Below are positions 1 through 9,913 of a stretch of DNA of 64,000 nt, in pieces; positions within the stretch are counted from its first letter, which is position 1; each line of letters opens with the position of its first letter. Both the position numbers and the translations under genes were made by a program. The notes beneath the pieces are model-generated. The model saw nothing but the letters and a program-made list of their open reading frames with translations. It ran no database searches and was not told the origin of the DNA. Location of the stretch: NCBI GenBank assembly GCA_036186865.1, contig AP025069.1, positions 20,713,077 to 20,777,076 of the forward strand. Direction: 5' to 3'. This stretch comes from Eustoma russellianum. Taxonomy: Eukaryota; Streptophyta; Magnoliopsida; Gentianales; Gentianaceae.

Positions 1-470
1 AAGGCGCTTAAGAAGATCTACATGAGTGTAGCACAGGCGCACAGGGCATTGAGAAAAGGTAATCCAGGTTTTCTTGTATATGCTATTGGGCAGAAAAAGA
101 GGTACCCTTGATAGATTCGATACCAATGGTGAATGAGTACAAAGATGTATTTTCCAATGAGTTTCCAGGACTACCGCCCAGCCGGGAGGTGGAATTTGAG
201 ATTAATTTAATGCACGGTGCTGAGCCGATATCGAAGGCACTATACAGGATGGCTCCGGCTGAATTGAAGGAGTTGAAAGAACAATTGCAGGAGTTACTGG
301 ACCAGAAGTTCATTCGACCTAGCGTCTCACCCAGGGGAGCTCCAGTCTTGTTCGTAAAGAAGAAGGACGGCAGTATGAGGCTTTGTATTGATTATCGGGA
401 GATTAATAAGATCACTATCAAGAACAAGTATCCTCTACCTCGGATCCAGGACCTCTTTGATCAACTAAAG

Positions 471-547
471 GTATCCTTTAATCATTGTAACTCGTAATTG
501 ATATTATAGAATTTTCCAAATGATCCCTCAGTTTTGGCATTTTTCAG
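471..547 (+). other. Probable spliceosomal intron in RT of element A
   Basis: The reading frame runs LFDQLK, then gtatcc at 471 and a pyrimidine-rich end tttttcag at 547, then GAKVFSKID in the same frame (phase 0). The 77-nt segment has stops in the RT frame and has no counterpart in the usual RT alignment. Element B has an intron at exactly the same codon. Confidence 0.8.
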
Positions 548-1226
548 GGTGCTAAGGTATTCTCTAAGATCGATCTCCAATCCGGATATCATCAGCTGAG
601 GATTAAAGCTGAAGATGTGGCAAAGACTGCCTTTCGCACCAGATATGGGCATTACGAGTTTTTGGTAATGTCGTTTGGACTGACTAATGCTCTCGCAGCC
701 TTCATGGATTTGATGAATACGGTGTTCAGGGACCAACTTGATAAGTTCGTGGTGGTCTTTATTGATGATATTCTAATCTATTCTTCGGACGAGGAGTCGC
801 ACGAAAAGCATTTGAAGGAGGTTCTGGAGGTTCTCAGGCTGAAGAAGCTGTATGCTAAGTTTAGTAAGTGCAAATTTTGGCTGAAGAGCGTTGCTTTCTT
901 GGGACATGTGGTTTCGGAAGAGGGAATTTCTGTAGATCACAAGAAGATTGAGTCCATTACTGAATGGCCTAGAACGACTAATGTGACTGAAGTGAGGAGC
1001 TTTCTAGGTTTGGCTGGTTACTATCGGAAGTTCGTTGAGGGATTCTTATCGATAGCGGTGCCCTTGAGCAGATTGACACAGAAAAGGTCAAAGTTTGTAT
1101 GGACCGCTGAATGCGAGCAGAGCTTTGCAGAACTTAAGAGACGACTGACGACGGCCTCCATACTTGCTCAACCCTCAGGCTCTGAACGGTTTGTCATATA
1201 TAGTGATGCATCGAAGAGCGGGCTAG

Positions 1227-1293
1227 GTAATGTATATAACGTCAAAGTTGATTTTATATGCATCACGACTGTGGCCTAACTGTTTCCTTGCAG
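1227..1293 (+). other. Probable second intron in element A, RNase H domain
   Basis: The 67-nt segment starts gtaatg, ends ttccttgcag, and separates GL(G) from (G)CVLMQ in phase 1. Removing it restores the continuous RNase H motif. Element B has no intron here, where GLGCVLMQ reads through, so this intron is specific to the A lineage. Confidence 0.75.
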
Positions 1294-1461
1294 GATGTGT
1301 CCTAATGCAAAACGGCAGAGTTATTGCCTATGCTTCCCGCCAACTGAAGCCTTAAGAGCAGAACTACCCGACGCATGATCTGGAGTTGGCAGCGGTGGTA
1401 CTCGCGCTAAAGATTTGGCACCACTATCTGTATGGGGTGAAGTGTGAAGTTTTTACTGATC

Positions 1462-1466
1462 ATAAG
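1462..1466. repeat. Target-site duplication ataag, left copy, for element B
   Basis: ataag directly precedes the TG start of element B and is repeated at 13364-13368 directly after its CA end. The two copies collapse to rebuild the RNase H codons of element A. Confidence 0.95.
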
Positions 1467-4400
1467 TGTAGCGCCCTGCCCGAAACCAGAGTTCCGGCTC
1501 AGTGCACCCACCATACTCTACTCCATAGAGTATAAGGCGTCGATACTATACATGTGCATGTCGACATGAATTATAATCGATATAGCGGAAGCATCTTAAA
1601 ATAAACTCACGACACGCATATTATTATTACAAACCGTTCAAATCCACACATCCACAAATACAACTTCTCACGATAATTTTATTACATCACAATAAATAAA
1701 GCTCACACCACAGGTACATAGCTTCAGCCTAAATCTTTACTCACGGGTACTCTATCTGAGGTTCCTCCTCAATGAACACGGCATCCGGGTCCCTGTTCTC
1801 TGAAATGTTAAGAGGCAAGTATGAGCGATAACCACCATCTTTTAATCGCTCAGCAAGTATTCTTTATAGATACTTCATGTGGATCATACATGGGGAAACA
1901 AGTAGTAATAAAGTAACAATATATATAATTACATCTTCGTTTACAATTGACAGTATTATATATAAGGGTAAAACAGAACATAAGATTTTGCATCATACCT
2001 TATAGATCATATCATTCTTCCTCAGCATATCCTTAGCCTACCTTCCATGCTTGAACACTAAACCATCTTATACTAAGGTCATAACTTATAACCATCACCT
2101 CTACGTACATAATTTTCCTTAGTCATCCTAAGGCATCATGATTGTATAAATATATTAATCACCACCTAAGGGCATGATCATGACATGATGCATAAAACGT
2201 GACTTTTCATAAAATGGCTTTTCGTAAACATGGCTTTTCATAAACATGACATTTCATAAATTGATAAGATTTTCATAACTTGCGTAAAATGACGTATTCA
2301 TAACTTGCATAACATGACATTTTCATAACATGAAGACATAACATTTTCATCATTGGCTATAGCACTTATCATAAGAATAATAACACACGACATACCGATC
2401 GATTTCCCATGTAGTACATATACGACATAAAACATCATAAACATATGTACATGTACTAACGGTGACGCGCTATGACGGAGATCCCGTGTCCCAGACCCGG
2501 TGTTACACTCGGCCATATACGTAATCATATGCCCCTGACATCTATCACCCCGATACCGATGTCACGCCAGCGAACATAACATAGTCATAATCATGAACAT
2601 AACATAACATATCGTGTGTCAATGAAATCGATCGTCTCGCGTTTATTATTCACATGCATATGAACTTTTAAAACATGATATGCGTAAAACAACTTTCAAA
2701 CTTTATCTTCGTGCAACATGAGACTTGTTCGTATGAGATGTTATGGTAAACTACATCTTATAACATCATTTACTTATTTTCATCCTACATATCATAACTT
2801 AAAGGGATTCCACTTTGACCAACAAAAGGCCATTCGGCCATGAGGCTAAAACAGCCCACTTTTCTTCATTTTTCATTCAACACCACTTTCTTAATTTGTA
2901 TTCTCCCAATTACAACTCATATTCCAACACTTAAGGAAATTGACTTTTAAATTCTTAGATCCTTTAATTCTTCACATACAACAACCTACACTTATACCAT
3001 ACTTTATTCATTATCACATAATTTACATAATAGTATCCATAGCATTTAGCTTCAAGAAACATTTTTGGTTTCTTAAGTGGCCTTAGGCCGAATACATATA
3101 TAATATATATATGTATATATTTCATGGTAATACACTTATATGTGTGTGTATATATACTATATAAGATATTTTATACTTTGATTACCTTAAGCCATGTATA
3201 CATATATGTATAATTATATCCATATATACTTATTTAACATGTCACATCTCATTTTACAAACTACTCTATAAGGCCGAAAGTTAGGCCATGTATTATACAT
3301 ATTTATATCTCATTTTTCTTCCTTTTATGCATATGTTGTAAGTTGTAAGTTCTCATAGGTAACATATACATATTTCTTTCCTTTCTTTTACTAAATCTTA
3401 ACATTACAACACTAGGAAAAATACATAATCATAAACATGATAATTGACATAAAGAGTGTACTTCTTGAGCCATATTCATCATCTAATACACATCTAGAAA
3501 TGGTTATGATGAAACTCAAATGAAGTACTAAAATAGGCCACTTAGCCGTGTATATGTGATGTATATGTGAAGATGATGATCATCAAACAACCATTTAGAC
3601 CATGTATATAAGTCATGCTTATGATGCATACATAAACATGTTAAAGACATGATCTTGAAACATATAAACACAAAACATATAAAAATATAAACATGATGAT
3701 CATCATACAAGAAAACATAATCAAAACAATAAGAATTGAATTCTTTGTACATCTTTCTTAATGTTCTTCATTTTATATCATTTGTTCAAAGTTTATATCT
3801 ATATGTATGTATATATGTGTGATGCCGTATATATATCTTCTATATGTATATATATATACAACAACCGTATATATATATATATGTTTCATTTATATACATA
3901 TAGCCTTTTATAGTTATATATTTGTATATTTCTAACACTACAAGCATAGATCTTGCTTATTCTTAAAACAAAATTTGAACATACTACATGATGATCCCAT
4001 TTTTGATATAAACATAAGTATTGAATCTTAAATCCATGAAGGATCTAGGAAGAGTACTTGCCTTGGTTCACCTTTCTTACACTTAGAAGATGGTTCCTTC
4101 ACTTGGTTTGGAAGAGACTTCTTCTTCCTTCCTTCCTAGTATGCACGGTTTTAGGGTTTAAAAGGAGGGTTAGTGAGCAACTTATGAAACTAATTATATA
4201 GAAGAATCAAACTTAAACTTTATAAAGTTCTTACCTTGATTTCCTTTAATTCTAGATGCTACAACCTTCTTGAATCCTTCTTAGTTGATGGAGTGTTTAT
4301 GATACTTGATTTGAGTGATGTTGGTGTGAAGAAAGGAGAAGAAAATCTTCTCCTTATGGAAGGTGAAGTTTCGGCCAAGAGGGAGGGGAGAGGGTGTTGG

Positions 4401-4915
4401 AGTGTTCTTGAGTTTTTCTTGGAGATAGAATGAAATTAGTTAATTTGGAGATGTATTATTTGAGGAGTTGAAGAAGAAATAAAAATTCCTTCTTTCTATA
4501 TGTGGGGGGCGGTCAAGCATGGGAAGGGATGGGGTGGGAGACAACCTTTAGACAAGTATGGGTATAATGAATGGGTTTTATGACAAGATTCCTAAGCATG
4601 CTAATTTTTTTATGCTAAATGTTTAAAGTGTGAGACAAGTTGTCTTCACCTTCTTTTTCATTTTCCTTTTCTTTTTCTTTCATGTATGTATTTTATTTTC
4701 TTTTATTTAAGGTAGTATAATATTGTTGTGTCATGTATTTCTTTTTGATTTAATTTATACTAATAGTTTAAGTTGTTACTAACTAAGTTAATTTGAGCTT
4801 TTATTGTGTGGATTCAAACATTTATGATATGTTTGCTAATGAATCGTACACCTATGAGATTATGTTTACGGTATTGGAGGTTGATACTACATAACGAATT
4901 TTCCGGGCTGTAACA
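1467..4915 (-). repeat. 3' LTR of element B (3449 bp)
   Basis: On the + strand it runs TGTAGCGCCC...GGGCTGTAACA, and matches 9916-13363 nearly base for base. It is AT-rich and non-coding. Short open frames at 2298-2528, 3528-3752 and 4236-4433 recur at the same places in the other LTR and look like chance frames. It contains a run of ~20-bp repeats at 2190-2345 and TA-rich stretches near 3100-3240 and 3800-3905. Confidence 0.95.
2190..2345. repeat. Short degenerate tandem repeats inside the element B LTR
   Basis: About seven to eight units of ~20 bp built on the core catgac/ggc-ttttcataaa follow one another. The same array is in the other LTR (about 10640-10795). A role in LTR regulation is possible but not shown. 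Confidence 0.6.
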
Positions 4916-4927
4916 TTCTCCCCCCTT
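4916..4927 (-). promoter_or_regulatory. Polypurine tract of element B
   Basis: Read on the minus strand this is aaggggggagaa, directly abutting the 3' LTR. That is the position and composition of the primer for plus-strand DNA synthesis. Confidence 0.9.
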
Positions 4928-4959
4928 ATAGAAAGTTTCGTCCTCGAAACTTACGTACC

Positions 4960-7485
4960 TCATACAAAGAGTTGTGGATATTGTTTCTGCATTTGCTGTT
5001 CCGGCTCCCAAGTCGCTTCTCTTTCTGTATGATTACTCCATTGTACTTTCACGAAGGGAATTGTCCGTTTCCTCAGCACTTGTTCTTTACGGTCCACGAT
5101 CCGTGTAGGAACTTCTTCATACGTGACGTCATCCTTAATAGTTACGGGTTGCTGTGCCAGTATATGATCCGAATCGTGTACATATCGCCGCAACTGAGAT
5201 ACGTGAAACACATTATGTACCTGGGATAATGTAGGAGGTAGAGCCAACCGATATGCAACTGCTCCAATTTTCTCTAGTATCTCATAAGAACCAATAAATC
5301 TAGGGCTCGGTTTTCCTTTAATCCCAAATCTAATCACGCCCTTGGTCGGTGAAACCCGCAAATATACTTTCTCGCCTACTTCAAACTCAATAGGTCGTCT
5401 TTTTGTATCCGCCCAGCTTTTGCTACGGTCTTGAGCAGCTTTCCATCTATCACGTATCACCTTGATCTTTTCCAGAGTCCGCTCCACCAGTTCTGGACCC
5501 ATAATAGTTCTCTCGCCAACTTCATCCCAATATAATGGAGATCGACACTTCCTTCCGTACAATGCTTCAAAGGGTGCCATACCAATAGAACTGTGATAGC
5601 TGTTATTGTAAGAGAACTCAATTAACTTCACTGATTTGTCCCAGCTAACCTTGAAATCCAAAGTGCAAGCGCATAGCATATCTTCCAATGTTTGTATGGT
5701 ACGTTCTGACTGTCCATCGATCTGCGGATGAAATGCTGTACTCATTCGAAGTTCGGTACCCATGGCATTTTGGTAAGATCTCCAGAATCGCGAAGTAAAA
5801 CGTGGATCTCTATCGCACACAATACTGACAGGTGTTCCATGTAGGCTAACTATCTCATTCATATACATACTCACCAGCTTTTCTATGGATGTCTGGATTG
5901 ACATGGATAAGAAATGTGCCGATTTAGTGAGACGATCCACGATTACCCAAATCGCATCATTACCATTGCGAGTCTTAGGAAGTCCGGTAACGAAATCCAT
6001 CGTAATATGCTCCCATTTCCACTCCGGAATCTCTAATGGTTGTAATAATCCTGCCGGCCTCTGATGTTCTGCTTTAACTTGTTGACAAGTATGACATCTC
6101 TCCACAAACTCCGCAATGTGACGCTTCATGCCGTTCCACCAATAATTTCTTTTAAGATCTTGGTACATCTTTGTTGCTCCCGGATGTATAGATAACCGTG
6201 AGTTGTGAGCTTTCGTCATGATCTCTCTTTTAATTCCATCAATGTTTGGCACACACAATCTCTCTTTGAACCAAAGACTGCCATCATTATGCAACTGAAA
6301 ATCCTTCACCGGTCGTTCTTCAAACTGCTTGACAAGGATCATTAACTCAGAATCATTCTTTTGCGCCTCTTTAATCCTATCAATTAAAGTGGGAGCGATC
6401 ATTAATTTAGCCAGAATATTTACAGTTGAGTCAACCACATCCAATCCAAATTCGGCTATCTCTCTCTCTAGAGGCGTCTGCCTAGCATGACTTGACTTCC
6501 TACTCAATGCATCTGCCACTTTATTCGCCTTACCCGGATGATAATGGATAGCGAGATCATAGTCTTTCATCAACTCCAACCATCTTCGCTGTCTCATGTT
6601 TAGTTCTTTTTGGGTGAAAAGATATTTCAAGCTCTTGTGATCTGTGTAGATTTCGCATCTCTCTCCATATAAATAATGTCTCCATATCGTAAGCGCAAAT
6701 ACAACTGCCGCTAATTCTAGATCATGAGTAGGATAATTCTGTTCATAGGGTTTCAACTGTCTTGACGCATATGCGATTACTCGTTCTTTCTGCATTAATA
6801 CACAACCTAGTCCATTCTTCGATGCGTCGCTATATACCACGAATCCCTCTCCTGAGATTGGTTGTGCTAATACCGGTGCCGATGTCAATTTCTTCTTAAG
6901 TTCGGTGAAGCTCTGTTCGCAATCAGAAGTCCAATCATATCGCGTCTTTTTCTGCGTCAATCGAGTTAATGGAACTGCAATCCGTGAGAATCCCTCAACA
7001 AACTTCCGATAATAACCTGCAAGTCCTAAGAAACTCCTGACCTCAGTCACATTTGTCGGCCTCGGCCATTCCGTAATAGCCTCAATCTTTTTGGGGTCTA
7101 CTGAGATACCATCCTTAGACACAACATGACCCAAAAATGCAACACTATGGAGCCAAAATTCGCACTTGCTGAGTTTAGCATATAACTGCTTCTTTTTTAA
7201 TACATTCAGGGTTATTCTTAGATGTTCTGCATGGGTCTCTTCATCCGGTGAGTATATTAGAATATCATCAATAAATACTACCACGAACTTATCCAACTGA
7301 TCCCGAAATACTGTGTACATCAAATCTATGAATGCTGCGGGCGCGTTGGTCAATCCAAATGGCATCACTAAGAACTCATAATGTCCATATCTTGTACGAA
7401 AAGCAGTCTTAGCGATATCTTCCGACTTGATCTTTAATTGATGGTAACCAGAGCGAAGGTCAATCTTGCTGAACACTTTAGCTCC
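4960..7485 (-). CDS. Element B pol, last exon: RT core, RNase H, integrase, chromodomain
   Basis: An open frame of ~840 codons to a stop at 4960. In order: RT palm from GAKVFSKIDLRSGYHQL with the catalytic motif FIDDILIYS (~residues 45-75); RNase H with YSDASKNGLGC, LELAAVVFAL and IYTDHKSLKYLF (~210-310); an integrase zinc region with HNSRLSIHPG and CHTCQQVK (~430-490); an integrase core with MDFVTGLP, CDRDPRFTSRFW and the SERTIQTLED glutamate (~500-620); and a C-terminal chromodomain-like segment ending VKVQWSNHTEREATWEPEQ (~785-830), known in chromoviruses to guide insertion to heterochromatin. The first methionine of the open frame (7476) is internal; the true upstream exon is 7556-8397. 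No stop or frameshift is visible, which fits a young copy. Confidence 0.92.
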   Translation of the reverse strand, partial: GAKVFSKIDLRSGYHQLKIKSEDIAKTAFRTRYGHYEFLVMPFGLTNAPAAFIDLMYTVFRDQLDKFVVVFIDDILIYSPDEETHAEHLRITLNVLKKKQLYAKLSKCEFWLHSVAFLGHVVSKDGISVDPKKIEAITEWPRPTNVTEVRSFLGLAGYYRKFVEGFSRIAVPLTRLTQKKTRYDWTSDCEQSFTELKKKLTSAPVLAQPISGEGFVVYSDASKNGLGCVLMQKERVIAYASRQLKPYEQNYPTHDLELAAVVFALTIWRHYLYGERCEIYTDHKSLKYLFTQKELNMRQRRWLELMKDYDLAIHYHPGKANKVADALSRKSSHARQTPLEREIAEFGLDVVDSTVNILAKLMIAPTLIDRIKEAQKNDSELMILVKQFEERPVKDFQLHNDGSLWFKERLCVPNIDGIKREIMTKAHNSRLSIHPGATKMYQDLKRNYWWNGMKRHIAEFVERCHTCQQVKAEHQRPAGLLQPLEIPEWKWEHITMDFVTGLPKTRNGNDAIWVIVDRLTKSAHFLSMSIQTSIEKLVSMYMNEIVSLHGTPVSIVCDRDPRFTSRFWRSYQNAMGTELRMSTAFHPQIDGQSERTIQTLEDMLCACTLDFKVSWDKSVKLIEFSYNNSYHSSIGMAPFEALYGRKCRSPLYWDEVGERTIMGPELVERTLEKIKVIRDRWKAAQDRSKSWADTKRRPIEFEVGEKVYLRVSPTKGVIRFGIKGKPSPRFIGSYEILEKIGAVAYRLALPPTLSQVHNVFHVSQLRRYVHDSDHILAQQPVTIKDDVTYEEVPTRIVDRKEQVLRKRTIPFVKVQWSNHTEREATWEPEQQMQKQYPQLFV

Positions 7486-7555
7486 CTGTACGAAGAAATT
7501 ATATTGATATTTATAATAGTTATATATTTGTTATGTAATTATTTAAATTACTTAC
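7486..7555 (-). other. Probable spliceosomal intron in RT of element B
   Basis: On the minus strand the coding frame ends DLFDQLR at 7556, followed by GTAAGT and a 70-nt AT-rich segment ending TTCGTACAG at 7486. GAKVFSKID then resumes in the same frame (phase 0). The position is identical to the intron at 471-547 of element A, though the two intron sequences are unrelated by eye. Confidence 0.85.
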
Positions 7556-8397
7556 CCTTAATTGATCGAACAAATCGTCAATTCGAGGCAGTGGATATCT
7601 ATTCTTGATAGTGATCTTATTCAGCTCTCGGTAATCGATGCAGAGTCGCATGCTGCCATCTTTCTTCTTAACGAACAACACTGGAGCTCCCCATGGTGAT
7701 ACACTTGGCCATATAAACTTCTTATCTATCAATTCTTGCAACTGTGATTTCAATTCCTTTAATTCGGCTGGGGCCATTCTATACGGTGTCTTTGAGATTG
7801 GTTCAGCTCCTGGAACGACATTAATCTCAAATTCAATCTCCCTGTCCGGAGGTAAACCTGGTAGATCATCTGGAAATACATCTGTGAACTCCTTGACTAC
7901 TGGAATACTGTCAATTGATGGGGTCTCGGAATCCTTGCCAAGAGCATACACAAGGAATCCTTCGCTACCCTTTTTCAGTGATCGAAAGGCTTTTGCTGCT
8001 GTTAGATAAATATTCTGTGGTATCTTTTTCATCTTGGAGTTCCCTTGATAAATCACTTCTTCTCGCATTGGATCCTTAATCATAACACGCTTACCACGAC
8101 AATCAATGTAGGCATGGTGTTTGAACAACCAATCCATGCCTAGAATAAGGTCGAAATCCCCAATCTGTATAGGAATTAGGGTAACTTCGAACTTCTGTCC
8201 TCCCATTTCTATCTCGCAATTCTTATATATATGATGTGAAATGATTACTTGATCACCAGCTGCCTGAACGCGATAAGGCGTATCCAGTCTAGTCGGACAA
8301 CTATCAAGGTTCTTAGCAAACCTTTTCAATACAAAGGAATGGCTTGCACCACTATCAAATAATACGTTGGCAGGTATGTTGTTTGTTAATATAACAC
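7556..8397 (-). CDS. Element B pol, middle exon: protease and N-terminal RT
   Basis: It begins in phase 1 after the upstream intron. The aspartic protease active site LFDSGASHSF lies near 8330-8362 and the later protease signature LILGMDWL follows. Next come a linker and the RT fingers (LPGLPPDREIEFEI, APVLFVKKKDGSMRLCIDYR, PLPRIDDLFDQLR). Frame and content run straight into the next exon once 7486-7555 is removed. Protease would cut the polyprotein and RT would copy the genomic RNA. Confidence 0.88.
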
Positions 8398-8474
8398 CTG
8401 AGACAATTCATAATTCAAATATGCAGTCCCGAAACAAGCAGATAATATTATAAACTTTTCAAAATGAATTATAC
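8398..8474 (-). other. Probable intron between gag and protease of element B
   Basis: The zinc-knuckle frame ends PDVVT(G) at 8475, followed on the minus strand by GTATAATTC and, 77 nt later, TTGTCTCAG at 8398. The frame then continues (G)VILTNN to the protease active site, phase 1. Without splicing the frame terminates within the segment after LSQVLY. Confidence 0.75.
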
Positions 8475-9641
8475 CTGTCACCACGTCTGGGGCTTCCAGA
8501 ACCTCCTCATCTGTCATCACATGGACTCTGGCATTGGCTCTTGGGCCATCTCTCTGCTGAGGTGCGGCCCTCTGGGGTCCCTTCCTGGGCTCAGGACAGT
8601 CTTTGATCATGTGGCCAACCTTGCCACAGTTAAAGCAAGCTCCAATCTTCAGCAAACATGTTCCTGTATGCGGTTTCTGGCACTTAGGGCATCTCGGAAT
8701 CGGATTTGCCTGTGGTGGACGTTGCGACTGAGATTGCTGCTGATAATTCTGCTGACGTGTACGTCCATCATCTCCTCTGATAATCTTAGTCCCTTTACCA
8801 AACTGACCATCTCCAAACTCTTCGGGCCTCTTGCCCGGGTATCAGCGTCACGCCTAATGATGTCCCTCTCTACCCGATAGCAAGCATCCAGTAATTCACC
8901 AAAATCTCTTGGGTTGGCATTCACAATCCATGTGCGAATGCGTGGGTTCAGTCCTCTCTCAAACTTGATCATCTTCAGTTGTTCATCCCCCATAACCGCT
9001 GGAACATATCTTCCCAATGCAGTAAATCGGTTAGCATAGTCTGCCACTGTCATACCAGACGTCTGGACTAAAGACTCAAACATCCCTATCTTCTGTAAGG
9101 TAACTGATGGTGGAATATAGAATTTGCGGAACTCTCCCAGAAATCGCTCCCAAGTAACTGGAGCTGGCAAATGCTGTAAATTAGTGGTCCACCATTCATC
9201 GGCCTCACCCGTCAGAAAAGGTTTGATAACCTGAGCTTTTATCTCTTCCGGTATTTGAATCAGTTCAAAATTGTTCTGTACTTCTTTTAGCCATTTCTTG
9301 GCTATGTCAGGGTCAGATCCACCTTCAAAGTTAGGAATGCGGGCCTTCTTCATTTCTCCGTAAAAGAAACGAGTACCATGCTGTGGTGGAGGTGGTGGCG
9401 GTGGCGGTGGAGGTGGCGCATAATTCTGGTGGCCGTTGTTACCTACCGTCTGTCCTATCTGTACCAAAGCTTGCAGAACAGCCTGCTGAAAATCTCCCTG
9501 ACCCTGCTGCTGTGGGGGTGGAGGCACATGCTCAGTGTAAGGTGGAACCGGTCTTGTCTGCAAGGGTATCTGTGGTGGTGGAGGAGGGGGTAACTGTGCA
9601 GGTCTGTCAGCGCGCGGTCTACCTCTAGGTCGTGGAGACAT
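8475..9641 (-). pseudogene. Element B gag (capsid and nucleocapsid), one frameshift
   Basis: The likely start is the methionine of MSPRPRGRPRADRP at 9641; an upstream in-frame ATG at 9671 is possible. A proline-rich N-terminus precedes a retrotransposon gag capsid region (KKWLKEVQNNFELIQIPEE, TNLQHLPAPVTWERFLGEF, ~residues 110-230). Near 8817-8830 the frame must shift by one base. The downstream frame carries a CPKC...C cluster and the CCHC knuckle CFNCGKVGHMIKDC. The shift truncates the long open frame just before the RNA-binding knuckle, so capsid and nucleocapsid are separated in this copy. Known role of the family: particle assembly and RNA packaging. Programmed frameshifting is unlikely at this site, because no slippery heptamer is visible. 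Confidence 0.85.
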
Positions 9642-9899
9642 CCTATTGAAGATAGTATCATTAGTAATCATTTACAAAAGAGATCAATTTGTCTTCCTGA
9701 CTAGTTCAGAATTTAATTTTTTTTTATCGGGGACTTAATAATTCAACAAAACTTTTAAATGTTATTTAGCTATCCTTAAATATTCTAAGGATTCTAATCT
9801 AGGATATCACTCTTGGTCTAAGATCATAACTTAAGTTCTAGGATCATCACTTAACTTCTAAGTGCTTACTTTACTATTCCCGCCGTGGATCTAGAGTCT

Positions 9900-9913
9900 T
9901 GGCTCTCATACCA
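9900..9913 (-). promoter_or_regulatory. Primer-binding site of element B
   Basis: On the minus strand TGGTATGAGAGCCA starts two bases after the end of the 5' LTR. It differs by one base from the usual initiator-methionine tRNA complement TGGTATCAGAGC. Confidence 0.9.

Larger units (their letters stand above)
1..1466 (+). pseudogene. Element A pol, first part: RT and start of RNase H, with two introns
   Basis: The first ~110 bases encode the linker after protease (motif GNPGFLVYAIG), then shift frame at an A-run near 95-103. RT follows in exon 108-470 (APVLFVKKKDGSMRLCIDYR). A 77-nt GT-AG intron (471-547) splits RT. The second exon (548-1226) carries the catalytic FIDDILIYS motif and the RNase H motif YSDASKSGLG. 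A second intron (1227-1293) is followed by CVLMQNGRVIAYASRQLKP and an in-frame TAA at 1353-1355. Sequence then runs to FTDHK, where element B interrupts it. The products would copy the element RNA in virus-like particles. Because of the frameshift, the stop and the insertion no functional protein is expected. Confidence 0.88.

Noticed and set aside
2298..4433. Small open frames repeated near 10747-12880
   Set aside because: They lie in the two LTRs of element B, have no domain, and are duplicated only because the LTRs are.
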